The position numbers and the translations under genes were made by a program. Of a DNA stretch of 59,132 nucleotides, positions 20,782 through 29,429 are shown one piece after another. The first letter of the stretch is position 1; every line of letters starts with the position of its first letter. The notes beneath the pieces are model-generated. The model saw only the letters and a program-made list of their open reading frames with translations, made no database searches and had not been told where the DNA came from. This DNA is from Burkholderiales bacterium (GTDB lineage Bacteria > Pseudomonadota > Gammaproteobacteria > Burkholderiales > Burkholderiaceae_C). The stretch spans positions 1 through 59,132 of the forward strand of contig CANCVB010000014.1 of NCBI GenBank assembly GCA_947381415.1, given 5' to 3'.

Positions 20782-20804
20782 GAAAAAGGCCCGCTAGGGG
20801 CCTT
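20782..20804 (-). terminator. Intrinsic terminator between binding-protein and permease genes
   Basis: On the minus strand AAGGCCC, loop CTAGC, GGGCCTT, then a run of T. A seven-base-pair stem with a U tail inside an operon usually lets only part of transcription pass, giving more binding protein than membrane subunits. Confidence 0.8.
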
Positions 20805-20821
20805 GCTTGATGCTTGCTAAC

Positions 20822-21814
20822 TTATTTATTGCCCCAACACAATTCAGTGCCGGTTTTCACGTCTTTGCTCTCCACACCCTTGATGGCCTTAGCTGCGATC
20901 AATGTGACACCCGTGTCGGTATAACCCGTTTGGCGTTTGCCGTCCTTGGCGTACTGAACACCTGCAGCCACACCCAAAGCGGCCATCTTCAACGGGTATT
21001 GCTGTGAGGTGGCAGCGATCACACCTGCACCCACATTTTTCACGCCTTCACAACCGCCATCCACCGACACAATGACCACATCCTTTTCTTTGCCCGCGGC
21101 TTTCAAAGCCTTGTAGGCACCGGCTGCAGCGGGTTCATTGATGGTGTAGACCACGTTGATGTTGGCATTTTTCTGCAAGCAGTTTTCCATGCCCGTTTGA
21201 CCTTTGGCCGAATCGCCAAAGCTGTCGGCCGAGCACACCACTTCCGCAGGCGTGGCCAGTTGGTTGCTGGATGCTACCAAAGATTTCAGTCCAAAACCTT
21301 TGAGAAAACCATTGTGGCGTTGCGCGCCCACAGGGTGGCCAGGGAACAAATCCAAGGTGGCAATGACTGGTTTTTTGCCCCCCAAGGCGGCCTTGGCGTA
21401 TTGACCGATCAACACACCCGCCTTGAAATTGTCCGTGGCAAACAAAGCGTCTGCACCTTCAAAGGGACTGTCCAAGGCAATCACCTGCACCCCTTGGGCT
21501 TGGACTTTTTTCACGGTGGGGATGATGGCGTCACCTGTGGAGGTGATCAAAATGGTTTTGGCACCAGCGGCTGCCATGTTTTCCAAGGCACTGATTTGTG
21601 AGGCCGTGTCGCCATCTTGCTTGCCCGCGGCACTGATGAGTTTGACGCCTGCCTTTTTGGCCGCAGCTTCGGCACCCTCTTTCATTTTGACAAAGAACGG
21701 GTTGCTGTCGGTTTTGGTGATGAGTCCGATGACCGTGTCTGCTGCGAATGCAGACGTGAGGACAGAGGTCGCCAGCGCAATGGCAGGCAAGGCTAAAGAA
21801 GTATGAATCTTCAT
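20822..21814 (-). CDS. frcB: Sugar ABC transporter substrate-binding protein, FrcB-like
   Basis: A 330-residue periplasmic protein: Sec signal peptide (MKIHTSLALPA... cleaved at AFA-AD, about residue 25) and a type I periplasmic fold beginning TVIGLITKTDSNPFFVKMKEG (core GLITKTDSNPFFVKMKEG). The family includes ribose and fructose binding proteins; the FrcA/FrcC-type partners point to fructose. The start fits the signal peptide; an in-frame upstream extension of 21 residues would spoil it. An inverted repeat lies about 40 bases upstream. Confidence 0.87.
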   Translation of the reverse strand: MKIHTSLALPAIALATSVLTSAFAADTVIGLITKTDSNPFFVKMKEGAEAAAKKAGVKLISAAGKQDGDTASQISALENMAAAGAKTILITSTGDAIIPTVKKVQAQGVQVIALDSPFEGADALFATDNFKAGVLIGQYAKAALGGKKPVIATLDLFPGHPVGAQRHNGFLKGFGLKSLVASSNQLATPAEVVCSADSFGDSAKGQTGMENCLQKNANINVVYTINEPAAAGAYKALKAAGKEKDVVIVSVDGGCEGVKNVGAGVIAATSQQYPLKMAALGVAAGVQYAKDGKRQTGYTDTGVTLIAAKAIKGVESKDVKTGTELCWGNK

Positions 21815-21846
21815 GGTGATGGTCCTGTGGTTACCGAGAGAGACTG

Positions 21847-21875
21847 GATGAATCAATGTGTAAATTGTATTCATC
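21847..21875. promoter_or_regulatory. Inverted repeat before the sugar importer, operator candidate
   Basis: GATGAAT and ATTCATC are perfect seven-base arms separated by 15 bases, with half-site centres 22 bases (two turns) apart. On the minus strand a TACAAT hexamer lies inside, which could be a -10. The layout would suit a dimeric repressor or activator of the importer. No matching regulator is next to it. Confidence 0.4.
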
Positions 21876-21942
21876 AAACCATATTAAAAGTTACAAAGGT
21901 ATTAGTTGTTTACCCTTGAAGCCCTCGTTAATACACACTTCA

Positions 21943-24276
21943 TCAGTGTTTTTTACGCGGTGGCAAACCCGTGTGCTGGGTGAGTATTTTTCCAGGCGCT
22001 GGTTTCACGCGACCTTGCGTCACAGGCGAGGTTTTTGCCGCCGCCGAGGTGCTGTTCTTGCGCCGACTGCTGGTGTAACCCTCGGTGTTGAGTGGCTGAA
22101 AGCGCGGAATCAGGTGCTGCTTGCCATTGCCAATCAAGTCGGCACGACCCATGGTTTTCAGGGCGTCCCTGAGAAGAGGCCAGTTGTTCGGGTCGTGGTA
22201 ACGCAAAAATGCTTTGTGCAAACGTCGGCGTTTGTCGCCGCGCACGATGTCCACGGCTTCGCTTTCACGGCCGACACGGCGCAAGGGGTTTTTGCCCGAG
22301 TGGTACATCGCCGTGGCGGTGGCCATGGGGCTGGGGTAGAAGGTTTGCACCTGGTCGGCCCGAAAACCATTTTTCTTCAACCACACGGCCAAGTGCATCA
22401 TGTCCTCGTCGCGGGTGCCTGGGTGGGCCGCGATGAAGTAAGGAATGAGGTATTGCTTTTTGCCCGCCTCGGCGCTGTACTTGTCAAACATCTGCTTGAA
22501 GCGGTCGTAAGTGCCAATGCCTGGCTTCATCATCATGGACAGCGGGCTGCCCTCGGTGTGCTCGGGGGCAATTTTCAAATAGCCACCCACATGGTGGGTC
22601 ACGAGTTCTTTCACATACTCGGGGCTTTCCACCGCCAGGTCATAGCGCAGGCCTGAGCCGATCAAGATTTTTTTCACGCCGCGCAACGCACGTGCTTTGC
22701 GGTACAACTGAATGAGTGCCGCATGGCTGGTGTTCAAGTTCGGGCAAATGCCTGGGAAGACGCAACTGGGCTTGCGACACGCTGCTTCAATTTCAGGCGT
22801 GCGACAGCCGATGCGGTACATATTGGCCGTGGGGCCACCCAAGTCACTCACCACGCCGGTGAAGCCGGGCACCTTGTCGCGGATGTCTTCAATTTCACGC
22901 AGGATGGACTCTTCGCTGCGGCTTTGGATGATGCGGCCTTCATGCTCGGTGATGGAGCAAAACGTGCAACCACCAAAGCAACCGCGCATGATGTTGACGC
23001 TGAAGCGAATCATTTCCCAGGCGGGGATCTTGGTTTCGCCATCGTGGCCGCCTTGGGCATCGGCATAGCTGGGATGCGGACTGCGGGCATACGGCAAGTC
23101 AAACACATGGTCCATCTCGGCCGTGGTGAGGGGGATGGGCGGTGGGTTGATCCAAACATCCCGCGCGGTGCGCCCCTCGCCATGCGCTTGCACCAAGGCA
23201 CGCGCATTGCCAGGGTTGGTTTCCAAATGCAGCACCCGGTTGGCATGGGCATACAACACAGGGTCGCTTTTGACTTGCTCGTAACTGGGCAGTCGAATCA
23301 CGCTTTTGTTGCGGGGTGGGACTTTGATTTTGCTGGTGACCGCGTCATGGCGCATGCTGTCATTGCGAACGAAGTGAATCGGTTTTTCTGAAGGCTGCTG
23401 GCTCTGTGCGCGTTTGGTCATGACGGGCATGCCCGCATCCAACTCGTCTTGCCGTGCACAGCTCTCGCCCTGCGCCATGGCCTGCTCGCTCACCATCAAA
23501 TAAGGGTTCACATGCGATTCCACACGCCCAGGCATATCCACTTCGGTGGAGTCAATTTCAAACCAATCGTCGGGCGTGTGCTTGACGATGAAGGCCGTGC
23601 CTCTCACATCGGTGATCTGCGCGATGGTTTCTTTGCCCGCCAAGCGATGCGCCACTTCCACCAAGGCACGCTCGGCATTGCCATACAGCAGCAAGTCGGC
23701 TTTGGCGTCAATCAAAATGGCACGACGCACCTTGTCTTGCCAATAGTCGTAATGCGCGATGCGCCGGAGTGAAGCTTCAATCCCGCCGATGACGATGGGC
23801 ACCTCGGGGTAGGCCTCACGGCATCGCTGGCTGTACACCAACACGCTGCGGTCTGGCCGCTTGCCACCCACACCGCCTGGCGTGTAGGCGTCATCGCTGC
23901 GAATTTTGCGGTCCGCGGTGTAGCGGTTGATCATGGAATCCATGTTCCCCGCGGTCACACCGAAAAACAAATTGGGTTGGCCCAAGGCTTGGAAGGGATC
24001 AGCGCTGTGCCATTCGGGCTGGGCGATGATGCCCACGCGAAACCCCTGGGCCTCCAACATGCGGCCAATCACCGCCATGCCGAAACTGGGGTGGTCCACA
24101 TAGGCGTCGCCCGTGACCAAAATGATGTCGCAACTGTCCCAGCCCAGTTGCGTCATTTCGGCGCGGCTCATGGGCAGGAACGGCGCCGTGCCAAACCGAG
24201 CTGCCCAGTATTTGCGGTAGCTGGTCAGCGGCTTGGCAACACGCGGAAAAAAAGAGACGTCGATAGGGGGATTCAT
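21943..24276 (-). CDS. ygiQ: YgiQ family radical SAM protein
   Basis: A 777-residue protein with an N-terminal YgiQ-specific domain ([19 protein letters not shown] region) and a central radical SAM barrel whose iron-sulfur cluster Cys triad is [12 protein letters not shown], residues 433, 437 and 440. The C-terminus is a basic, probably disordered tail ([18 protein letters not shown]). YgiQ proteins are widespread and their reaction is not established as far as I know. The ATG follows a TTG in the same frame. It lies between the sugar importer and a chromate transporter and need not be related to either. Confidence 0.93.
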   Translation of the reverse strand: MNPPIDVSFFPRVAKPLTSYRKYWAARFGTAPFLPMSRAEMTQLGWDSCDIILVTGDAYVDHPSFGMAVIGRMLEAQGFRVGIIAQPEWHSADPFQALGQPNLFFGVTAGNMDSMINRYTADRKIRSDDAYTPGGVGGKRPDRSVLVYSQRCREAYPEVPIVIGGIEASLRRIAHYDYWQDKVRRAILIDAKADLLLYGNAERALVEVAHRLAGKETIAQITDVRGTAFIVKHTPDDWFEIDSTEVDMPGRVESHVNPYLMVSEQAMAQGESCARQDELDAGMPVMTKRAQSQQPSEKPIHFVRNDSMRHDAVTSKIKVPPRNKSVIRLPSYEQVKSDPVLYAHANRVLHLETNPGNARALVQAHGEGRTARDVWINPPPIPLTTAEMDHVFDLPYARSPHPSYADAQGGHDGETKIPAWEMIRFSVNIMRGCFGGCTFCSITEHEGRIIQSRSEESILREIEDIRDKVPGFTGVVSDLGGPTANMYRIGCRTPEIEAACRKPSCVFPGICPNLNTSHAALIQLYRKARALRGVKKILIGSGLRYDLAVESPEYVKELVTHHVGGYLKIAPEHTEGSPLSMMMKPGIGTYDRFKQMFDKYSAEAGKKQYLIPYFIAAHPGTRDEDMMHLAVWLKKNGFRADQVQTFYPSPMATATAMYHSGKNPLRRVGRESEAVDIVRGDKRRRLHKAFLRYHDPNNWPLLRDALKTMGRADLIGNGKQHLIPRFQPLNTEGYTSSRRKNSTSAAAKTSPVTQGRVKPAPGKILTQHTGLPPRKKH

Positions 24277-24377
24277 CAAGCCCTGATTCTAGGTGGCATA
24301 GGCATTTTCCAACTAACATCAGCAGAATCACCTTAGAAAGACTCGCTATTTCAACCGCGCCCCGCTCCCGCACCGAC

Positions 24378-24914
24378 TTGTTTGTGTCCTTCGCTTGGTT
24401 GGGTCTGCAAGGCTTTGGGGGCGTCTTGGCTGTGGTGCAACGCGAAATCGTTGACCGCAAACAATGGATGAGCTTGTCTGAATTTGCCGAAGAATGGGCG
24501 CTGGCGCAAACCTTGCCCGGCCCCAACGTGGTGAATCTGTCGGTCATGTTCGGCGGCAAACACTTTGGTCCCACGGGCGCGTTGGCAGCCATGAGCGGCT
24601 TGCTATTGCTCCCTGGCTTGCTGATGTTGGCCATCGTGTTCACCTTCCAAGCTTTTGCCCATTTGCCCATCGTGGCGTCTGCCCTGCACGGCATGGGCGC
24701 TGCAGCCGCAGGCATGGTGATGGCCGCCGGTTGGCGTTTCATGCCCAGCATCCGTCAACATCCTTTGGGTGTGGTCTTGGCTTCGCTTTTCGTGATCCAG
24801 AGTTTTGTTTTGGTCGCTTGGCTGCACTGGCCCTTAGCAGCAGTCATCGCTGCTGTGGGTGGTGTGGCTTGCGTGCTTACTTGGTGGCGTTTGCAACCGC
24901 AGGAAACGCCATGA
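24378..24914 (+). CDS. chrA: Chromate transporter, N-terminal half (CHR domain)
   Basis: First of two short CHR-domain membrane proteins that together correspond to a full ChrA, exporting chromate by proton exchange. The read part has LGLQGFGGVLAVVQREIVD near its start and AQTLPGPNVVNLSVMFG, both family hallmarks, then four or five membrane helices. The listed start is a TTG. Homology seems to extend upstream through PRSRTDLF, yet no ATG, GTG or further TTG occurs in frame back to the stop at 24264-24266, so the true start may be a rare ATT or ATC. The end overlaps the partner gene as ATGA. Confidence 0.85.
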   Translation: MFVSFAWLGLQGFGGVLAVVQREIVDRKQWMSLSEFAEEWALAQTLPGPNVVNLSVMFGGKHFGPTGALAAMSGLLLLPGLLMLAIVFTFQAFAHLPIVASALHGMGAAAAGMVMAAGWRFMPSIRQHPLGVVLASLFVIQSFVLVAWLHWPLAAVIAAVGGVACVLTWWRLQPQETP

Positions 24915-25492
24915 GCTTGCTGTTTTGGTTGCAACTTCATATGCATTTTTGCATGCTGTCATTGCTGGCGGTAGGTGGTGCATTGGCCATCGTGCCAGAG
25001 ATGCATCGTTATCTGGTCAATGACTTGCAGTTACTCACCGAGGCGACGTTCAGCCAATCGGTCACATTGGCGCAGATTGCACCAGGGCCTAATATCTTGT
25101 TGGTTGCGGTCATGGGATGGAACATTGGCTTGCAAGCCGCAGGCGGTTTTGAGATGGGTTGGGCCGCCATCGGCGCAGGCTTGTTGATGGCGCTGGGTTT
25201 ACTCACTGCTGCGGTACTGCCCTCCTCGCTGCTGAGTTATTTCATGGGCAAATGGTTGCAACGGCACCAACACGCACGCAGTGTTCGCGCCTTCAAGTCA
25301 GGCATGTTGCCCTTGGTCATGGGGCTGATGCTGTCAGCAGGTTGGTTGTTGCAAACAGCCAGCAACCCTCTGATGGATGCGCGCTTGTTGCTGCTATGTG
25401 GACTTAGCATGCTCATCGTGCTCAAGACCCGTATCCATCTACTGTGGCTGATGTTGGCTGGTGCCACGTTTGGCGCATTGCTGGGTCTGTGA
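24911..25492 (+). CDS. Chromate transporter, C-terminal half (CHR domain)
   Basis: A 193-residue membrane protein with the second CHR domain; its hallmark reads FSQSVTLAQIAPGPNILLVAVMGWNIG. Paired short CHR genes of this kind are common in proteobacteria and act as a heterodimer. Its ATG overlaps the stop of the N-terminal half by four bases, and the acetyltransferase gene begins two bases after its stop. Confidence 0.88.
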   Translation: MSLLFWLQLHMHFCMLSLLAVGGALAIVPEMHRYLVNDLQLLTEATFSQSVTLAQIAPGPNILLVAVMGWNIGLQAAGGFEMGWAAIGAGLLMALGLLTAAVLPSSLLSYFMGKWLQRHQHARSVRAFKSGMLPLVMGLMLSAGWLLQTASNPLMDARLLLLCGLSMLIVLKTRIHLLWLMLAGATFGALLGL

Positions 25493-25494
25493 CC

Positions 25495-26013
25495 ATGGCC
25501 AACACCATTTCTCTGCGCCATTTAAAAGCCAGCGATGAAAAAGAATTTCTAGTGAACAGTCGTCGAAGTCGACGCTTGCACCAAGACTGGGTGCAAGTGC
25601 CACGCAGTGCCAAGGCTTTCGCTCGCTACATTGAAGACATGAATACCTCTGACGACCAGGCTTTTCTGGTCACACATCAAGACACCCAAGCCATGGTGGG
25701 TATGGTGGAGTTACAAGATATTTTTTACGGTGATTTTCAAAACGCGTATCTCATTTATTACGCATTTGAAGGGCAACAAGGCCACGGCCATATGAAGCAG
25801 GCTGTGCTGCAAGTCATCGCCAAAGCGTTTGGCCCATTGCGCCTGCACCGTTTGGAAGCCAACATCCAACCCGACAACCATGCTTCGATCGCCCTGGCGA
25901 AATCGTGTGGCTTTGAATACGAAGGCCTGAGTCGGCAGTTTTTAAGAAAAAACGGCAAATGGAAAGACCATCAACGGTGGTCACTGCTGAACACCCTGCA
26001 CCACCCCCCTTAA
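25495..26013 (+). CDS. GNAT family N-acetyltransferase, RimJ/RimL type
   Basis: A 172-residue acetyltransferase of the RimJ-like group: ISLRHLKASDEKEFL at the start, a central strand MVGMVELQDIF, the acetyl-CoA loop region FEGQQGHGHMKQAVLQV (variant of Q/RxxGxG/A) and the terminal LEANIQPDNHASIALAKSCGFEYEG. These proteins acetylate protein N-termini or small molecules. It is tightly linked to the chromate transporter genes and may be cotranscribed. Confidence 0.88.
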   Translation: MANTISLRHLKASDEKEFLVNSRRSRRLHQDWVQVPRSAKAFARYIEDMNTSDDQAFLVTHQDTQAMVGMVELQDIFYGDFQNAYLIYYAFEGQQGHGHMKQAVLQVIAKAFGPLRLHRLEANIQPDNHASIALAKSCGFEYEGLSRQFLRKNGKWKDHQRWSLLNTLHHPP

Positions 26014-26028
26014 AGAGCGTGGTGCAGG
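25995..26028. repeat. Hairpin at convergent gene ends
   Basis: CCTGCACCA and TGGTGCAGG, nine-base arms 16 bases apart, overlap the end of the acetyltransferase gene. A second, overlapping inverted pair AGAGCG/CGCTCT follows. Neither has a clear T run, so I call it a hairpin that may help end transcription from both sides. Confidence 0.45.
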
Positions 26029-26039
26029 TACCCGCTCTG

Positions 26040-26501
26040 TTAAGCAGCTAAACGCTCGTCAACAATGCGTTTTGTGGGGTTGCCAATCATGATCTTGCGA
26101 GGACGTTTTTCCTCTGGGATCACGTTTTCCAGGCGAATCACCAACATGCCGTGAACAACATCGGCCGAGCGAACAACCACTGTTTCTGCCAATGTGAACT
26201 GGTGCTTGAAATCACGTGTTGCAATACCTTTATGAAGGTATTCACCATGGGGCTGGGCCTTGACTTTCCCCTCAACCACCAAAGTGCTGCCTTCGGCGGT
26301 GATGTCAATTTCATCTTGCCCAAAACCCGCGACAGCAATTTCAATCGCATAGTCATGCTGGTCTAATTTCACGATGTTGTAAGGTGGGTATGCGGTGGGG
26401 CGGGCTGCCGATGCCGTTGTTTCGTACTGCTCAAAGGTATCGATCAGTCGCTCAAAGCCAACCGAACTCAACAATAAATTACGACCAAAAGAATAAGCCA
26501 T
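26040..26501 (-). CDS. Small heat shock protein Hsp20 family, IbpA-like
   Basis: A 153-residue ATP-independent chaperone that binds unfolding proteins. The start MAYSFGRNLLLSSVGFERL is of IbpA type, the alpha-crystallin domain runs from about residue 40 (YPPYNIVKLDQHDYAIEIAV) to 130 and ends with GMLVIRLENVIPEEKRPRKI; the C-terminal I-x-I-type anchor is IMIG. AAGGAG precedes the ATG. CTTGAAA, a possible sigma-32 -35, lies about 90 bases upstream, inside the end of rlmB, but no good -10 was found. Confidence 0.93.
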   Translation of the reverse strand: MAYSFGRNLLLSSVGFERLIDTFEQYETTASAARPTAYPPYNIVKLDQHDYAIEIAVAGFGQDEIDITAEGSTLVVEGKVKAQPHGEYLHKGIATRDFKHQFTLAETVVVRSADVVHGMLVIRLENVIPEEKRPRKIMIGNPTKRIVDERLAA

Positions 26502-26589
26502 GAAGTTCTCCTTAAATAAAGCAAGTTAATCAAATTACCGGACCCCTAAGGCATCTGGTTCTTTGAAGTTAAGGCTGTTTGGAGAATTT

Positions 26590-27348
26590 TCAAGGTGTGT
26601 TGTATACCCTTCGCTGCCTGACTGTTTCATACAAGCAAATCCCGCTGGCCACTGACACATTCAAGCTCTCTACGCCCCCCGCCATGGGAATAGACACCAG
26701 CTGATCGCAGGTCTTGCGGGTGAGTTGACGCAGGCCGTCCCCCTCTGCACCCAAGACCCAGGCAGTGGGGATTTTCAAATCCACGTCGTACAGCGTTTGG
26801 CTTGCATCGTCGCTGGTGCCCGTCACCCAGATCTGGCGCTCCTTGAGTTCATTCAAGGTCCGCGCCAAATTGGTCACCATGAAATAAGGCACGGTGTCAG
26901 CCGCGCCGCTGGCCACCTTGGCGACCGTGGCGTTGATACCTACGGCGTGGTCTTTGGGTGCAATGACAGCGTGCACACCCGCACCGTCGGCCACACGCAA
27001 ACAAGCGCCAAGGTTATGCGGATCGGTGATGCCATCCAGCACCAATAGCAATGCTGGCTCATCTGCGGGTAATGCCTCTAAACATGCATCCAAAGATTTT
27101 GCGATGTCAATGACATGCACCCGTGCCACAACGCCTTGGTGACCATGGCTTCCGGCAAGTTGGGCCAAGCGCGGGCCATCTGATTCCACCAATTTCACCT
27201 TGGCCTCTTTCGCACGCTCTTGAAACTGACGCATGCGAGCGTCGCGCCGGCTCGGGTCGATGAAGACCTCGATCACGGAAGATGGCGAGGTTTTCAAACG
27301 CACCCCCACAGCATGAAATCCAAATAAAACTTTGATGGGGGTGGTCAT
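26590..27348 (-). CDS. rlmB: 23S rRNA (guanosine-2'-O-)-methyltransferase RlmB
   Basis: SpoU/TrmH-family knotted methyltransferase of 252 residues that methylates G2251 of 23S rRNA with S-adenosylmethionine. There is an N-terminal substrate-binding domain (LFGFHAVGVRLK) and the three SPOUT motifs: LDGITDPHNLGACLRVADGAG (core TDPHNLGACLRVAD), WVLGAEGDGLRQLT and SIPMAGGVESLNVSVASG. The chosen ATG matches the family start; an upstream in-frame extension overlaps the preceding gene's stop. It is the penultimate gene of the long minus-strand series. Confidence 0.94.
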   Translation of the reverse strand: MTTPIKVLFGFHAVGVRLKTSPSSVIEVFIDPSRRDARMRQFQERAKEAKVKLVESDGPRLAQLAGSHGHQGVVARVHVIDIAKSLDACLEALPADEPALLLVLDGITDPHNLGACLRVADGAGVHAVIAPKDHAVGINATVAKVASGAADTVPYFMVTNLARTLNELKERQIWVTGTSDDASQTLYDVDLKIPTAWVLGAEGDGLRQLTRKTCDQLVSIPMAGGVESLNVSVASGICLYETVRQRRVYNTP

Positions 27349-27367
27349 GTGCTTTCCTGAATGATGA

Positions 27368-28504
27368 TCAAACTTCGCTGGCTTGCAAGGCACGCAAAGG
27401 GTGCGCATCCGCAGACCAAGGGCTGTTGAAAAATGGTGTCACCATGTCCGTGGTGACTTCACCGATGTGCGCTGGAGACCAGCGTGGTGTGTGGTCTTTG
27501 TCCACGGCCAATGCGCGAATGCCTTCCACGGTATCGCTTTGTGCAGGCGTTCGGCTCAAGTGACGTGGGTGAAAACTGTGTCGCACCAAATCACGTTCCA
27601 TTCGCAGTTCGTCACTCAGGTTCATGTGCCGGGCGCGTCGTATTTGCGCAAGCGTCACAGCCAGCATCAAGGGTGAGCGTTTGCGCAAAGCGTCCAAAGC
27701 CGGTGTGGCCTCAGCAGTCACCAATGCATTGACAATGTCTTGCAAACTCTGCGCATTGAAGGCTTGGTTCAAAGCATCACTCCACCATGGGGGAAGACTG
27801 TGTTTGGCGGTTTGCGTGGCAGATGCATATTTCTGCGTAATGGCTTGCAATGCTTGAGCAGGGTGATGCCAGTTCAAGGACGGCAATTGTGACCACAGGT
27901 CTGGCAAAGATGCACTGTCACACAAGACATCGGCCAATCCTGCAAACACAGCTTCAGTGCCAGTGAGCATTTGGCCTGTGAGTCCAAGGTATTCGCCCAG
28001 AGAGCCTTGGCAACGACTCAAGAAATAACCACCCCCGACATCTGGAAACAGGCCAATCATTGTTTCAGGCATGGCCATCTTGGTGCGTTCGGTGGCTATT
28101 CGCAAACGTGCACCCTGTGCCAAACCCATGCCACCACCCATCACCACACCATCCATGAACACCAAACAAGCTTTAGGGTAATGGTGAATGACATGGTTGA
28201 GTCGGTATTCTTCAGTGAAAAAATCTTCTAGAAGAGGGTCTCCAGCCAATGCGGCTTGGTGAAAAAAACGAATATCGCCACCGGCACAAAACGCACCAAA
28301 CGCGCCTTCACGGCCCATCCCTCGCATGGCCACGGCCAGCACGCGCGGATCGTTTTGCCATGCCATCAACACCTGCGAGATGCTGCGCACCATGTCCAGT
28401 GACAACGCATTCAAAGCCTTGGCACGGTTCAGGGTAATCAACCCCACCTGCTGTTGCACCTCTGCCAAAACATCGCCTTGCGCCAAAAATGCGGGCTCAT
28501 TCAT
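27368..28504 (-). CDS. Enoyl-CoA hydratase/isomerase family, 3-hydroxyisobutyryl-CoA hydrolase-like
   Basis: A 378-residue crotonase-fold enzyme of the HIBYL-CoA hydrolase group, which works in valine breakdown. Visible signatures are GLITLNRAKALNALSLDMV at the start, FCAGGDIRFFHQ, VMGGGMGLAQGA, and PETMIGLFPDVGGGYFLS, with the catalytic Glu in PET. The long C-terminal part (HIBCH subgroup) follows. The ATG overlaps the end of the transporter gene upstream by eight bases, so the two are probably translated together. Confidence 0.88.
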   Translation of the reverse strand: MNEPAFLAQGDVLAEVQQQVGLITLNRAKALNALSLDMVRSISQVLMAWQNDPRVLAVAMRGMGREGAFGAFCAGGDIRFFHQAALAGDPLLEDFFTEEYRLNHVIHHYPKACLVFMDGVVMGGGMGLAQGARLRIATERTKMAMPETMIGLFPDVGGGYFLSRCQGSLGEYLGLTGQMLTGTEAVFAGLADVLCDSASLPDLWSQLPSLNWHHPAQALQAITQKYASATQTAKHSLPPWWSDALNQAFNAQSLQDIVNALVTAEATPALDALRKRSPLMLAVTLAQIRRARHMNLSDELRMERDLVRHSFHPRHLSRTPAQSDTVEGIRALAVDKDHTPRWSPAHIGEVTTDMVTPFFNSPWSADAHPLRALQASEV

Positions 28505-29429
28505 TTGACACTCTCCAAGAAGCCACTTCATTGAGGGCCAAAGCGCCCAAAACCAAAGCACCACCGACAACCACAGTCACGTCGGGTGCCTCGCCGGCAC
28601 CCCACCAGGCCCAAGCGATGCCAAACAACACCTCTAGCAATGCCAACAGAGCCACTTCGTGCGACTTCAACACTTGCGCGGCCCAGACGGCCAGCAAGCA
28701 AGGCACAGCCAATTGAAACAAGCCTAACACTGCTAACCAGGCCAAGTCTGAGCCACTGGCCACACCAGGAAACGCCAAGGGCGCGGTAAAGAGACTGGAT
28801 AACAAGGCACCGATCGCAATGGCTGGCATAAAGTCTGCAGGATAATCTGCGGCTTGTTGATGGTGCGTCAGGTTCCATTGAATCGCACCGGCCACGGGCA
28901 CCGCCAAAGCCACCAACATGCCTTGCAGGTGTTGACCATCGTTGACTTGCACTTGGGCAACAAACATGAAAGCCATACCCATACCTGCCACCACGATCGC
29001 CAGCCAGGTATGTATTGCCAAGCGTCTTCCGCCCACAAACCGCGACAACAGCGCGGTGAAGACCGGGCCCATGGCCATGGTGATGAGCACATTGGCAACC
29101 GATGTCATCGTCAACGCCAACATAAAAGCGGTGAACATCACTGACCAGCAGACACCGGACAGCCAAAAAGTTGTGTCTCGCCAGGGCAGGCTCGCGAGCA
29201 ACGCACGACCTTTAAGCAAAGGCAGCAAAAGGCTGAGCGAAGCCAAGGTAAACAGACTTCGCCAAAAAGTCACCTCAAACCCTTGGGCATGCGTCATTTG
29301 ACGAGACACCACGCCAGCCATAGACCACAGCAAAGTCGCCAACACCATCACCCCCAGGGCCTGTGTGTGGCTGAGCTTGAAGGTCATGGCAAATGCATCA
29401 GGCTTCGCGGCTGGCACGCTTGCGTTCAT
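28497..29429 (-). CDS. EamA/DMT family membrane transporter
   Basis: About ten membrane helices in two repeated EamA halves (first near ALGVMVLATLLWSMAGVVSRQ, second near LQGMLVALAVPVAGAIQWN), 310 residues as listed. Members export amino acids or metabolites; the substrate here is unknown. The listed ATG overlaps the end of typA by 32 bases; an alternative at 29387 (MTFKLSH) gives 296 residues, fits the family better at the N-terminus but has no ribosome-binding site. Confidence 0.85.
   Translation of the reverse strand: MNASVPAAKPDAFAMTFKLSHTQALGVMVLATLLWSMAGVVSRQMTHAQGFEVTFWRSLFTLASLSLLLPLLKGRALLASLPWRDTTFWLSGVCWSVMFTAFMLALTMTSVANVLITMAMGPVFTALLSRFVGGRRLAIHTWLAIVVAGMGMAFMFVAQVQVNDGQHLQGMLVALAVPVAGAIQWNLTHHQQAADYPADFMPAIAIGALLSSLFTAPLAFPGVASGSDLAWLAVLGLFQLAVPCLLAVWAAQVLKSHEVALLALLEVLFGIAWAWWGAGEAPDVTVVVGGALVLGALALNEVASWRVSNE

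Noticed and set aside
26502..26600. Sigma-32 promoter for the hsp20 gene
   Set aside because: CTTGAAA is present at 26588-26594 on the minus strand, but no CCCCAT-like -10 occurs at the right distance, so it is not listed as a feature.
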